NCBI GenBank assembly: GCA_000499405.2 | Contig: HG738137.1 | Coordinates: 20,050,603-20,114,602 of the forward strand | Direction: 5' to 3' | Origin: Onchocerca volvulus | Taxonomy: Eukaryota > Nematoda > Chromadorea > Rhabditida > Onchocercidae | DNA length: 64,000 nucleotides | In this document: positions 1-12,925 of the stretch, piece by piece | Position numbering within the stretch: position 1 is the first letter of the stretch | How the letters are laid out: the number at the start of each line of letters is the position of its first letter | The notes under the pieces: generated by a model | Databases searched by the model: none | What the model saw: only the letters and a program-made list of their open reading frames with translations | What the model was told of the DNA's origin: nothing | Translations under genes and position numbers: made by a program

Positions 1-346
1 GCTTAGTTAAATATATTTAATTAAATATATTGTTTTTTTTCAATCTTTTTTACTACATTTTCTGAATTCATAGAAAAAATCTTTTTCTCAAACATTCACT
101 TATTATTTCTTCTGAAATTGATTTATTGAATGTTTCAGTACTTTTTCTCGTAAATTTATACAGAAATTCTTTTTGACAACAGCATGTGTCATACATCACT
201 GAAATTAGTTGAAAGAAAAATAAGAGTTAAAAATGAAAAGGAAAAAGGCTAAGAGAAGAAAAAGCTTACTACTGATGACTCGGAAAGACTCGTTTACAAA
301 AGATAGTCAACGGTGAGGTACAATTAATGCATGAATTATAAAATAC

Positions 347-2714
347 TCAGAAATCTGAGTCTAATCTGAAACTTTTTTCCTCTTCGCTACTTAGAACACC
401 AGCTTTCTGGTACTCGCTGACACGTTTTTCGAAAAAATTAGTTTTCGCTTCGATCGATATACGCTCCATAAAGTCAAATGGGTTAGTCGAAAAGTAAATC
501 TGAAATATCGCGGCTATGAAAAGATCTACAGAACACAGATTTTCACAATTTTTATCATTTAAAAGTGTTCCATAAAAAATTACCTTCGCACAACGGAGTT
601 CCGTCAGTAAATGATCAGCTACATATTCAATATACTGACACATCAATTTGCAATTCATGCCGATCAAATCAACCGGCAATGCTTCCGTCAAGTATTCCTA
701 AATTTCGAATAAGAAATATAAATCAAAATGTGCTCTATAAAAAAAAGTGGATGGTAAAGTGATTTGAGTTACCTGTCAATGAGAAAGTTAAAAGATATGT
801 CAGCAAATGAATACGACTGACCTTTTCAATGTCAACTGCTTCGCGAATAATCTGATAAATTCTTTCCTCCGAAGGCTTATTTTTGATATAAGTGTACAAG
901 AGACAGGCAAAATCGCGATGCAAGCCCTAGAAATTAAGACGAACTTTATCCTGGATCCAATAGTTCGTTTTTTCTTTTCGAAAAAATATTTCAATTTATT
1001 TCACTTCGATGTTTTAAACATCTTTACATTTAACATGACGACACTGAGTTTTGAGTCTATCATTATTCGATCTTGAATTGCTGTATAACTCCGGTAAGTA
1101 AAGGAATGAATATTTTGATATCTGGATCACTTTTTTCTAACTGTCAAGTTTTTCTAATTCATTATCTACTATTGAATAATTACACATGGCTTACTTCATC
1201 TCTTGAAATCAACTCATTACTATGCGTCAAACCAGGCATCAAACCGCGCTTTTTCAACCAAAATATTGAAGCAAAACTTCCGGAGAAAAATATCCCTAAA
1301 CAGATATTTTTATAATATCGAACAGATGGAATTAATATAATAAAAAGCGATGCTTTTTAGACTATTGAAATATCAAAAAACAGATTATTGAAATACCCTC
1401 AACAGCAGCAAAAGCTATCAGTCGTTCTGCATAGGGAGCATTTATATCAGCAATCCAGCGCAATGCCCATTCAGCTTTCTTCTTAACGAATTCGAATTCA
1501 TAAATTGCATTGAATAAGAGAGACCTTAAGAGAAGAATGGATAACTAATTTCAGCTACAGATTTAGTTTTGCATCGACGTAGAGCAATATTTGATTCAAT
1601 TAGCAAATTAATGCAGGCTAATTTGAGAGATATTTAAATCGAGATATCCAAACAAAAGAAATCATGCTCGAACAGAAGTATTCAAAACAAAGCAAAACTG
1701 TAATATTTAAATTGAAGTACTTTTCGGTCTTTATTTGAAAAAATAAAGTGCAATGTGTAATCCTGAGACTTCTAAAAATCTATATAAAAATAAAATTATT
1801 TTATGAATAAAAATCAAGCTGATCGGCAGATGACGTACTTTTCCTTCTGATCACGAATGTAGGTATCAATCATTTTGGAGTACATTTCTGAATGAATGTT
1901 CTCTATCATAATTTGAAAACCGTAAAAAAACCGCGCTTCTGGCACCTGAACTTCTTGTGAGAAACGATTTACCTGAAATAAATCAAATAGGAGGAATAAA
2001 AAAGTTACCTTTAGAAAAATTTAAAAAACTATGGTACAATGAAAAATTTAACTTTATTTTTATGCGTTCTCAAATAATTCTAACAGTTAAATCAGAAATT
2101 TACCAAATTTTCGTTGACAATACCATCTGAGGCGGCAAAAAACGCCAAAACTCTCGAAATAAAATGACGCTCCCCATCATTCAAACTTTCCCAGTCACGG
2201 TAATCCTTACTGAGATCAACCTGAAATTTGGACTACATGAACTCTACGAAAAAAGAAAATATCTGCAGATGAGACTGCATTTTCATCTTCAGCTTATAAC
2301 AAAATTTGCTAATAATTACACTTGTTTTAGCAACTTACTTCATCAACAGTCCAAAATGATGCTAAGGCCTTCTTGTAAAAATCCCAAATGTCATGAAATT
2401 TAATAGGAAATATAACAAAACGATTTGGATTTTCGGCCAATAAAATCTCTCCATCTGATTCGCATTTTGGAATAGTAATAGTCGTTTCATGAATACCACT
2501 TGATGATTCCGACTAAAATTATATGGAGAAGTGTAAGAATTTCATTTATCTACATGTTCCATAAAAATGAAAACCTTTGAAATTATGGACCTATAAAAAA
2601 ATTGATAATCCAATATTATGAAGTTATTTACAGAATCCAGACCTTTTGACTCGCTAAATTCCCCTTCACATTCAATAAACCATTAGAGTTAACATTCACT
2701 TCTTCGAGTGGCAT
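347..2714 (-). CDS. rnr-2: Ribonucleoside-diphosphate reductase small subunit (R2), nine exons
   Basis: Class I ribonucleotide reductase small chain. It houses the di-iron/tyrosyl radical and, with the large subunit, reduces ribonucleotides for DNA synthesis in the cytosol. Exons on the minus strand: 2714-2643, 2512-2339, 2220-2104, 1972-1839, 1524-1397, 1295-1195, 926-822, 697-584 and 499-347. Phases close throughout and give about 365 residues; animal R2 is near 390. By alignment from memory with mouse R2, the iron ligands are D114, E145, H148, E208, E242 and H245, and the radical tyrosine is Y152 in ENIHSEMY. The C-terminus FRLDSDF matches the heptapeptide that docks R2 on the large subunit. 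The first donor (AAAAG/GTCTGG) is weak, so the N-terminal 24 residues are less certain. An AATAAA on this strand lies at 127-122. The gene looks intact. Confidence 0.95.
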
Positions 2715-3951
2715 TGTTAGTAGCAGCTGTTAGTGAAATCCTGAAAACCAGAAAATGTTGAAAAACTTTCCGAAAAAGAACACTTTTACACAGAAATAAG
2801 TTGTAATACAAGAAATAAAGTTAAAAAATCAGCTTCAAATAAATCAACAGTTATGCATAAATTTAGGTTAACGAGATACAACTACATCTTTTAATTTAAA
2901 TTCGCATCAAATCTGTAAAATTTTTTGGTTACATTTAGACGATAAAAAATAATTACTAGCTATCTACACGTATCCATAACTTGATGACTTCAAAGATTTC
3001 CTTCGTTTGATTTGTTAACTCCATTCATCTTTTATCTTTTTAATATCTTGATATTAAGTAAAAAACTAAATTAATGACTTCTAAAGAGCAATAGGCAACA
3101 CGTGTTTTTTTACAATAGCCTTGAACGCTTTGAATAAGTTTGTGCGGAATTAAACGACACATGAAAAGATTTCGATTTTTCAAAATCTGTAGAAATTTAG
3201 ATTTTAAAAAATGAAATAAAGAAATATAAAACAGTGTTGCATTACTTCTAGCTACCGTCTATTCATCCTAGCAAAGTATGAAAAGAGCCAAATTCACAAT
3301 ATATTTCACTCAACCACATCCTTCCGTACACACCATACATATACTCACATTTCCACTTCAAATACTCGAAGAATTTCGCGCCTTCTGGCCATAATTGATC
3401 GCAAAAGACTGTCAGGATAAAATTCAGACAGCTATAGTATGCAATGCAAATTTCAACCTTCCGCGGACGAAATGCAATTTCTGCGGACCAAGGAAATGGT
3501 TTAATGTTGAAAGGATCAACTTAATCAGATCTGACTTTCCTCGCTGTTGTCGGTAATGGGAATGAAGATTAGAAATCCATTCCAAATTTGTAACTGCAAA
3601 AGAATGTTGCAAATGTTGTAAGTGAGAGACAGATAGAGATATCAGGTTGGAAGTGAAATAGTATTGAGAAATGCTGACAGCAGCCAGAAGTATGTTGGAT
3701 TATTTTTTCATATCGCTATTCTATAAAATATTTCGATTATTTCACAAACATTCTTTATTTGACGCTTCATTATTTCTATAATACAAAGATTTTTTGATTA
3801 TTTCGTCATGTTTATAGATTTTAAAATTTTGATTTTTTGGTTCCTGGTCTGCTTTTGCAATATTTTAAAAAATTAACTGAAATGCGATGCAAACAGTGAG
3901 TATTTGAGTCACTTTGTATTATAGAAGCTTTTGACCTTTGTAATATGTTAA
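2715..3951. other. Intergenic stretch upstream of rnr-2
   Basis: AT-rich sequence with no ORF I can support. It should contain the promoter of the minus-strand R2 gene. The short minus ORF at 3424-3612 has no similarity that I recognise and no convincing splice context. Confidence 0.5.
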
Positions 3952-4145
3952 CATGTTGTAAATTGTACTGTGCTGTAGTGACATAAAGTCAATAAACTTC
4001 TTTGCGCTAAGACGCTGTAAATTGTGCTACGGTTAACAAGTATGTTGTAAACTAACTCCCTTTGTGCTATAAGTTATAAGTTCAAATGTTGTGAATTATG
4101 CTAGGGTTGATGTGTGGTAAACGAACTTCCACTCTGTAATGAGTT
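3952..4145 (+). repeat. Degenerate tandem array, three units of about 60-72 bp
   Basis: Three diverged copies start near 3954, 4014 and 4088. Each opens with a TGTAAATTGTGCT-like core. Each later carries an AACT(T/C)C element and a CTATAAG/CTGTAATGAG-like tail. The array ends inside the first ORF of the adjoining BEL/Pao relic, so it may be the remains of its LTR or leader. I found no second LTR copy downstream. Confidence 0.5.
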
Positions 4146-6310
4146 AGAATCAGCCAAAAGGATTAAATCAATCATAACCATCAGAGCAAATCTCATCGAG
4201 AGAAGAAACTCTCAGAACGAACGATCAGTACAAGCAGCACGATCAGAAAGAAATAAACCTCAATCAGATCGAAAAAAACTCTCAAAGAAACTATCAAAGA
4301 AGGTTTCAGAAGCAATTCTTCAATTGAGTAATGATGTTTTCGCTTAATTGTCTATTTTCAACGTAAATCAAAAATCAATTTTCCATCAACCAAAAAATCT
4401 TTATTACATCTGTTCATCTGTAAAAACATCGAAAAATTTTCACGACAATTTATTTGGCATCACAGACCGGAATGTCTATCTATTTAATCAAAACCGCGCA
4501 ACCGACAAAAGAAAAACTGGAGAAGCTTCTTGGTTTTTTTTGTTAACAGAAGATGGATCAACATCAACAATATGAAGCCAAGAAAGGAATTATTAAAGAA
4601 TAACTGTGCCTTGAATTATACATTGGCACTCTCCAGTCAACCAAAAAAAAAAAAAAATAGTTAAAATATTTTGGAGAAATCGCAACCCTGCAAAGAAGAA
4701 AGAAAGAAGAGAAATACTGATGATCGACGACATCGGTATTCTGAAATAAATAAATGATACAAGAGAAATATAACGCTAACTATGCACAAGAATGATCTGA
4801 GTTCGCGCTTCAGCGTTTAAGCCAAGATTTAATAAACAAAGAATTAATCCATCAACAACAGTCATCTCAAATAGCTTATCAGATAACAAGCTTACAAGAA
4901 GCTTACTAATAAATTTGTTGCAATTACCACTGCCAACATTCAGCGGTGATTTAAAATTGTGAAGAGAATTCTGGGGTAGCTTTGATGCTGCAGTGTATCA
5001 TCAAGTTATATCAGATATTCAAAAATTGAATCATCTAATTTTGCTCTCAAAAAGGAGTTTTGCAAGCCGTTGGAAGCTATGCTGTTGCTCCAGAAAATTA
5101 TCACATTATAGAAGTATCAATTCAAAAATTTGGAGAATCATCCATTATAAAAAAATCACTCCATAATGAATCAAGAAAAACGATCGAGAATATAAAATAG
5201 CCGTCGTGAAAATATTTTTGGAAATAGGTTGCCGGGTTGACTTTTAGATAAAGTGTATCAATAAAAAGGAACAAGAATTACGTCAGTCAATGAGTCCGAA
5301 ATTCTAGAGAGAATTATTCCAAAGAAACAAAATGACTAGAAGTCAAGTCTTTAATAATGGAAAGGACAAGATTTCAACGAAGTCTAAACAAACTGAATAC
5401 CCTATAATACTCGAGGAGAAATCTCTACCTTAGCTGCAGTGAAACAGCTCAAAACAAATGGTCCTCATATAATCACAAATTAAAGAAGATTACAAATAAT
5501 AAGAAGAAAAAAGATTTTGCTTCTTTTGCAAAAAGAATCACTAGGATAGTAAGCAATCTGAAAGAGAACAGTGCTTGCCCGTTTCCAGTCAGAATATATG
5601 AAAAATAACTACAAAAAAACATGTTTCCATAGCAAAGGTTCTTATAATACTGCATTATATTATGCCAAGTACAAGGATGGCGTACAAAATGAACCAGTCA
5701 AAGAACCAATGAAAGAAAAAAAGAATTCAACAAATATAAAGAAAAAATAACTCAATAATTGAATGAAAGAATCGAAGAAGTAATATTCTTATTTTTGTGC
5801 AAGGACATCAGAGTCTTACTCTTGTGCAAGGAGATCGAAATAATTAATCCAAAGATAACAGCAATCCAAGAAGAAGCCTCAGAATTACTGAATATCGATT
5901 CGAAACTATTCTTTATATTTAAGGATTTAACAAATCGACTAAATTTGCAAGAAATCAAAAAATTAAATATTGCCTCATGTAGTACAAGAATAAAAATCAT
6001 GTCTTACAATAAAGGCAGAAATCGAGTAAAGACTGGAAGGAAGTCATAAGATTTGAGGCCCATATAATAGACTACTTGACGAACAAATTATTAGTTAACC
6101 TAAACAATGACAATCTATCATTTAGGATAGGTCAAGGCTAATTAGATGGTCTAAAAAGTTATTGGAGATAGATCTGATATACTTTTGGATCTGACTACTT
6201 CAAATTCATCCAGTTAGAAAAGGATTCAAAATCTAAAATTAGGATTTTTTTGGCATATAAAAATTGGATCTATGATAGCAGGAAGTAGACATACACATAA
6301 AATTCACAGT
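4114..6310 (+). mobile_element. Decayed BEL/Pao LTR retrotransposon fragment (gag and protease)
   Basis: Pieces of a BEL/Pao polyprotein occur in order on the plus strand, broken by many stops and frameshifts. At 4114-4345 there is a basic, coiled gag N-terminus. Around 4915-5250 there is a DUF1759-type gag core, with the characteristic PTFSGD and FWGSFDAAV words. At 5759-6049 there is a DUF1758-type retropepsin region, where the expected catalytic Asp-Thr/Ser-Gly has decayed to NIDS. At 6060-6310 protease-flanking sequence continues. I see no reverse transcriptase, RNase H or integrase after this, and no clear LTR pair. It is a dead 5' fragment. Family assignment is from memory of these domains; boundaries are approximate. 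Confidence 0.8.
5759..6049 (+). pseudogene. Relic of BEL/Pao retropepsin (DUF1758-like)
   Basis: This 96-codon open segment is the longest surviving coding piece of the element. It reads through the segment that precedes and includes the protease active site and into the FIFKDLTNRLNL region typical of Pao proteases. The active-site Asp-Thr/Ser-Gly triad is lost (NIDS), so it cannot be a working aspartic protease. Similar sequence runs on past its stop, which suggests recent-ish decay by point mutations and small indels. Confidence 0.7.
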
Positions 6311-8448
6311 TCTAATGCAGTATTAACACAATTGACGGCAGCTAATGAACGGACTTAATCATTAAATGAAACCATCAGTGATCTAATACTAAAATATGAG
6401 ATCTAACATGCAAATCCAACATCTTGAAAAAGAAGTATCTGTCAGAAACTTTGCTCCAAAATCCGAATCTTTTTAAATCTTTTCGGGCTCCTTCCCCTTA
6501 CCTGATGTCCAAGTATCGCTTCATGATTGGTCTTCCTAACTTTATTTATCTGTGAATCGGAGCACTTTGCTGGTAAACTTATTTATCGGCTTGTTGTCCC
6601 TTTGAAACTATCTTCGTGCTTCTTGACCTTTAATATTTCTCGCTCACAGTAATTCCATCTTTCGATTTTTCTCGGCACCAGATTTGAAATCAGCAGCTAC
6701 AATTCGTGAATCAGATTTGGAAAATCGATGAGGCCAATTACATTCCATGCAAGACCCATGCGTTACGCTGCAAAATGAACAATACCAAGACTTATGAAAG
6801 ATATAAGAATTGCATCAGTGAACTAAAAAATCGTAGCTAAAGAATTTAACTAATTATGCAATTAGCTAATTACGCAATTATATACTGACTATGCAATTAG
6901 CCTCGTTTTTGCAGTGATGAGTTCAATAAGTAAATTAAAATTGGTCAAGCTAAAATTCGACCGTATATCCTGATACATGCTCTTTGCTCAAGTATTGAGT
7001 AAGACTCCTTTCAAGAGTTTTGTAAATACATTTATTTTCAAGCATCTTTGTTTCAAAATCTTGTCGTAGGTGTCTCATGTGATATTTTGATCATTTTGAA
7101 TACGTTCTTGTTCCAACTGTATCTAGTAATCATCAGTTCTACGTTCTTTTCACTTTGCCAGAAAATGATAAAATATTCAGTATCATCTAAATCCTCTTTA
7201 GGACCTCATAATGTTTCTTCTTTGTATGTTTCCAGTCGAGAATGACTTAATTACAAGCCAAGGAAACTATTAGACTGAACGAATTAAAAATCATTTTCAT
7301 AGACAGAAGCAGGGAATCTAGTGCCCAACCAGCGAAAAACGGAATTTCTCTAGAAAGAAACAAGTAAACATAGAGGATAAAAAAAATTAAAAGAACATTA
7401 GAAAATGAATTCGTGTCAGTTATATTGATTACTTTCGGAACTATGAGTGCTACAAGACACCGAATTCAAATAAAATCCTTTTCGTTAAAATCTCAAATTC
7501 TTTCTCTAAGAAAAATATTATTATTCGAATTTTCCGGTTCTAAAAAGAATTAAGTGAAACTTTGGTTTATTGTGAGGTGTATAAATGGAGAATAATAAAA
7601 GTTGATATTTCACCGTTTAGATTAGGTTTTTTTTTTCCCCGAAAATGTTCGGAAATCATGTCCTGCTGTTTGTGGGTGAGTAAGTAGTTTTTTAATTTTT
7701 TAAGGCATAAAACACAAAAAAAAACATGGAATTTTCACAAAGTTTGGATTCACTTTATTACATGCAGAGCGTATATATATATATATATATAAGATATACC
7801 ATAAGAGAAGGAAAGTGAAGAATCAGTTCCAAAATTTTTCTGATATAAAATTGAGCAAAACTTTATGACTCTCCTTTTTTTTTCTTTAAGTCATACTTTC
7901 AATTATTATGAGTTCAAATTTTTCCTCCAGTCTTACATCTAATTTAATCACACAAGAGTCGAAGTCAGAAATACGAGCTGTATTGTAACAGACCACTTCC
8001 TCTATGAAATCTGTTTGCAATACTGCGATAATGAAAGTGGTGCTCTTAGAAGTGCTGATAATTTTTTCGGTCAGACTAAATTTCATTTTAGTGCATTCGA
8101 AAACAATGTATGAAATCTCAATATGTTATCTGACTCATATGATAAGGATATAACAATGATATACTTTGAGAATCTTGAATAGCTTTGACGCAATATAGTT
8201 CATGTGAAAAGTTCTAATAGGTGTATATAAGGCATATAATGTTCCCCTCCAATAAACAGAGAACTAAAAAAACTTAATTTCCAGATCAAGAACTCGAAAA
8301 AGTTATTTTTTTAACTGACATTAATTGAGACATAGACAGCAACAAATTCTAATGAAGGCCAGAAAAAATATTTGTGAACAGATAATCAGAAGCATGAAAA
8401 TTTATAAAAAGCACCAATTTCAAAATTACTTGGATTATAATTAATTCT
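6311..8448. other. Stretch between the Pao relic and the eleven-exon gene
   Basis: No gene is firmly supported. Near 6849-6902 there are repeated TATGCAATTAG / TACGCAATTA words. A (TA)n run lies at about 7771-7790. On the minus strand about 50 codons are open between roughly 7215 and 7055, with protein-like composition but no clear splice partners. Confidence 0.4.
7886..8086 (-). CDS. Small hypothetical ORF, 66 aa
   Basis: An ATG-started minus-strand ORF ending in TAA, directly downstream of the eleven-exon gene. The composition is protein-like: an FIIAVLQTDF segment, then an acidic stretch and mixed charges. It could be a separate short gene, an alternative 3' exon of the upstream gene, or chance. 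No acceptor joins it in frame to the preceding exon (8622-8449). I recognise no domain. Confidence 0.2.
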   Translation of the reverse strand: MKFSLTEKIISTSKSTTFIIAVLQTDFIEEVVCYNTARISDFDSCVIKLDVRLEEKFELIIIESMT

Positions 8449-11400
8449 TCAACCTTCCGATTTTTCTGTCGTCAGCAACTTCACAATAGCCGTTACAAGT
8501 TCATCAGCTGATACTTGCATCAAACTATTTACAATGGCACGGTTGTTTAAGCAACGCTGCAGTAACTGTTTGCCTTCACATTCAGTTCCTTTACATGGCA
8601 CAATAAACTGGAACTTAATGCTCTTATTACTCATTTAAAATATTAATGGTACCAAAAATAAATTGGAAATTCTAAAGAACTGCTTTATTGTTTATTAAAT
8701 CTCCTCCAACACAATTAGCATTCATCAGCTAAATACCAGAGCAAATCTAATGGAGATGCCAAATAGCTTTTTTTTTTTATAATTCAGCATGTCATGTAAA
8801 ATACAGATATGAAGAAAAGAAGCGAAAAATTCGAAAAGTTCATGAAAACATATACTTTTATAATCATTTTTATATTTCTTAGCATGAACAGAACTTTAAA
8901 CTCACCTTCTTTACTGTACAGCATTGTTTAACATTACTCATCAAAGCGTGCGATGATTTTTTTTCCATATCTTTTTTGATATCCTTAAAAGTACATTTGT
9001 TGATGAAAAATTAATCCCATGAAAATAAGTTTCTTTTTTTTTTTTTTACTTAAAAGTTTAGGAAACAATACTTGTGAGAAATAAATATATATAACCATTT
9101 AAAGAGAGTTATTTAAAATTAAGGAAAAATATTTAAGACTGTTTTGAAAATTCAACCTCATAAATGCACTTACAACAATTTGGGGGGCATCGATTGAATG
9201 AAGCACAAATCGTGCTTTTTCATTTCTTTTATCTTCTCGCACCCAGACAATCGTTACACCTTTGTCTTTTGGAATCATCAATGACCGTTTTTCGCGCGGT
9301 ATTTCAATAAAACCGAATATAGTTGATTTTACAGCGCTTAACTCTTGATCAAAATAACCACGTGCCTCAAACTAAAACTGCGAAATTCTCGAACATTCGA
9401 AAAATCCATCAAATAAGAAAAATGATTACTAAATAAATCTTTGAAGACATCCAATCACCCGCTGAAATTTACAATAGGAAAAAAAGAAATTTCTAACACA
9501 ATCCTGAACGGCATACTTAAATGTGGATTAAATGGCACTTTGTTTTAATCGCTTCTCAAGATGTCAGAAAGAGAGATTCAAGAACGTGATACTTACCGCA
9601 TAACCACTGCAAGTAGGAACTGCGCGAATCTGCATTAAATGTGGATTATTTGACGAATTCCAGCTATTGATTTTGAAGTCTGGTATCCCCGTAGAATTTC
9701 GCGCTGCGAACTTGACCCAAGTCCCAGGAACGAGCTTATCCCATCCTTTTGGTGAACTACTGTCAAAACGAATTTTCAGACAAAGATAATGAGATGCTAG
9801 AACGGAGCCGTCACCCAAAATCAAGCCATCATCAGACAGCTCTGCCTAGAATTACGTCAAATTTCTAATATATCTTAATTAATTAATTATGTAAATTCAC
9901 CATATTATGCACTTTATTAATCATCAATAACATGCGGTCGTTCGACAGAAAGAAACAACCATGTGTACTATGGATACAATATTGCGATTTATTCAATTTA
10001 TTTATTGATTTCGATGCTCTTTAACAACTGCATTAAAAAAAACTTGAAAATCAGACTTTCTAGAAATAGTTTTTTCTAAATGATAAGTTTAACCTAAAAA
10101 CATGATAAATTCTTACATAACTATTATTTATGACTGCATTCGCTTTTGTTGCTGTCATACCGGAAAGATCTTTTATTGCGAAACGACTCAAACGACTAGG
10201 ACCCGTATCTGCCACATATACGCATACAGGTGCATATGGATTTTTACCTAACAATATAGGTAGCAGTAGCCCATCCACATCATGGATCAACCCTAAACCC
10301 TTATCTTTGCTCCATAAATATCCCATCGGCAAATCTGGTTCCCACTTGGCGTGAACTTCCAACTAAAACGATATAATTTATGAAATGATAAATGGTTCAA
10401 ATTTATTTTATTCTATATCATGGAACAAGAGTTTATGACAGAATTCAAGTTTTCAAGACAATGATTCCATGTCTCCAAGTATATTTTCTTTCGAGTCTAA
10501 CAGGTTTATAGTACTTCAAGCCATTCATCAAGAATATTCGGAGTTAAGTAAACGAATGATCTTGTTATCAACCGAATGGAAAAGAAGCTTGAAAAAAAAA
10601 AGCATATATATGGCAAATAGGCAATCTTTTCTCGGCATTCAATTGCGTTTTTTCTATCTTGTGAGAGAAATTAGCAAAAAAAAAAAAAAAAAAAACCAGA
10701 AATAGTGATCCAAATTCGAATGGCTTTGTTGTCAAAGATTTTTTTTCCGAAAGACGATATGATCGAACTACATATAATCGTAAGGGAATACTGTAAAAAG
10801 CATTAAAGTATATACGGCTTCCGAAAGGCGTATGTCGTTCACGTTTAACATAAGCCAGTGCAATCTTCACGTCTGGATAATCGCTGCTATAAATATTTCG
10901 TTCACTAACCAACACACCTTGCACATCGTAAATCTGCAACGCGATGAATATATTGAAAATAAAATCTTATAATACATGAATATTTATTACTTATCATGAC
11001 TATATATATCCCCATTACAAGCGAATCTTGCCATGCAGCGTGATGTAAGCCTGTTAAGGTGGCGCATCACAACAGATTCCACATCTGCAACAATATGCAT
11101 CACTTGTTATTTTACTATTCTTTTAATATTTATGATATTCAACTGTCTCAATATTTCAGAATTTCATAAGAAACTAAATTGGAGAAGGATTAATTCACAA
11201 CTTCGATCGACCGTTTTCATTTAAACTATTAAACTTTTTGCATTTTTTGTTTCGCTCCAAATGAAATTCGCTTTGGATTTGCCTGAATCTCCATGTTCTT
11301 CCTCAATTTTTGAATTAAAAAAAAGGTGCTTGAAGCAATCTAGAAAAAACTGGCACATTTTCCGAGTTAAGGCATGCAAACGGTTTTTTTTTTTCAAACT

Positions 11401-12839
11401 AACTTTTGTGCCTTATTTCTAGTGATCTTAGTTGAAAAATCGTACGAAAAAAAAAAATCGACAACAAAAACTATATTTTCTGAAAGACAAGATTCATGAA
11501 TGGTCCAGTGAACAAATAATTAACTATAATGCTACTCTTACAGTTTTCATCGAAATGAGAACAAACTTTATAAAACTGAAAGATATAGTTAAAGCAAAAT
11601 AGGTTTTAATTCTTGCAATTCTACCGCCGTCTTCATGATTACAAAGGTTACATCCATCATTTCGGAATCCAGATTATTTGATTTCTTGTAAACTGATTTT
11701 TGAAAGTTTTTGAAAGAAAGTTAAACTAATTTTTAAAACCGTGTGTATTTTAAGCAGAAGCAGTAAAGCGAACTGAATTTCTATAATACACTGCTTCTTT
11801 CAGAAAATATAGTTCCACATTTCTTCTTGACTTAAATTCTCATTTTCTTCATATTTATGATTTATATGATAGAGAATTTTGTTTATAAATTAAATATTGG
11901 AGATTTCGAAACTGAAACTGAAAATAAATTAATAATAATAAAAAGAACAAGTGAATTTCGACCTTATAAAATATCTAATCAAAATAACATGACTAATTCA
12001 TGGTCAACATAACTATAATGTGGGAAAATTCATAGCAAGTTGTGCCTCAATAGAAAAATGATAGATAATAACAACAAACATAACAATAAATAATGTGGAC
12101 GAAAATAAAACAGAGATACCTCATAAGGATACGATACTTGTGGAATGGCTTCCATCAGATCCAAATCGCTTTCATCACTATCGCTACTGATGACAGTAAG
12201 AAATCGGGGATCCCCACGATTCCAAGGCTAAAAATTGCATTCTGATAATCTGATCAATTTTTCAACAATTTTTTCTATTTTCCCTTTACAAGAGTTTTAA
12301 TGTTTCAACAAAAAAAAAAAAAAATGGATAATAATAGCGAACATAACAGTAAATAATAAGAACATTTATAACTAAATGCTATCCAATTTTACTTCATTCT
12401 ATAACAGCACATTGCATAAGCAAATATAACTTTTAGAAATGACAAAAAATTGAGAATTTTCATTCTTTAATTTTCTACTCTTTATGTGATAGGCTAAATA
12501 ACTAAATCCACCTTTATATTTGAAGATTCCTTTTTAAACTTTAATTTTTAGTATTAAGCATTCATGGAATTTACAATTTTTAAGACTCCTAATCCTCATG
12601 AATAAAAAAACAGCCAAATTTAAAATTTAGAAAATAATGATTACTACTATCATCACTTTGAAAGCTGGATTTAAATTATTAAAGTTAAAAGACTATGATT
12701 TGTAAACAATGAGTAGAACTCACCGCTTCATTTACCAAATTCTGTTCTTCTGACACATCAATATATTCACCAAGCTCGACACTCAAAGACGATATTCGGG
12801 TTACTTCTACTGAAATCCAGCAGCTGAAATGATTAAAAT

Positions 12840-12925
<86 letters not shown>

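Noticed and set aside
807..1315. Plus-strand ORFs of 80-89 aa
   Set aside because: They are antisense shadows of R2 exons and introns on the minus strand.
10130..10354. Plus-strand 74-aa ORF
   Set aside because: It is the antisense of the phase-fixed exon 10362-10117 of the unknown minus-strand gene.
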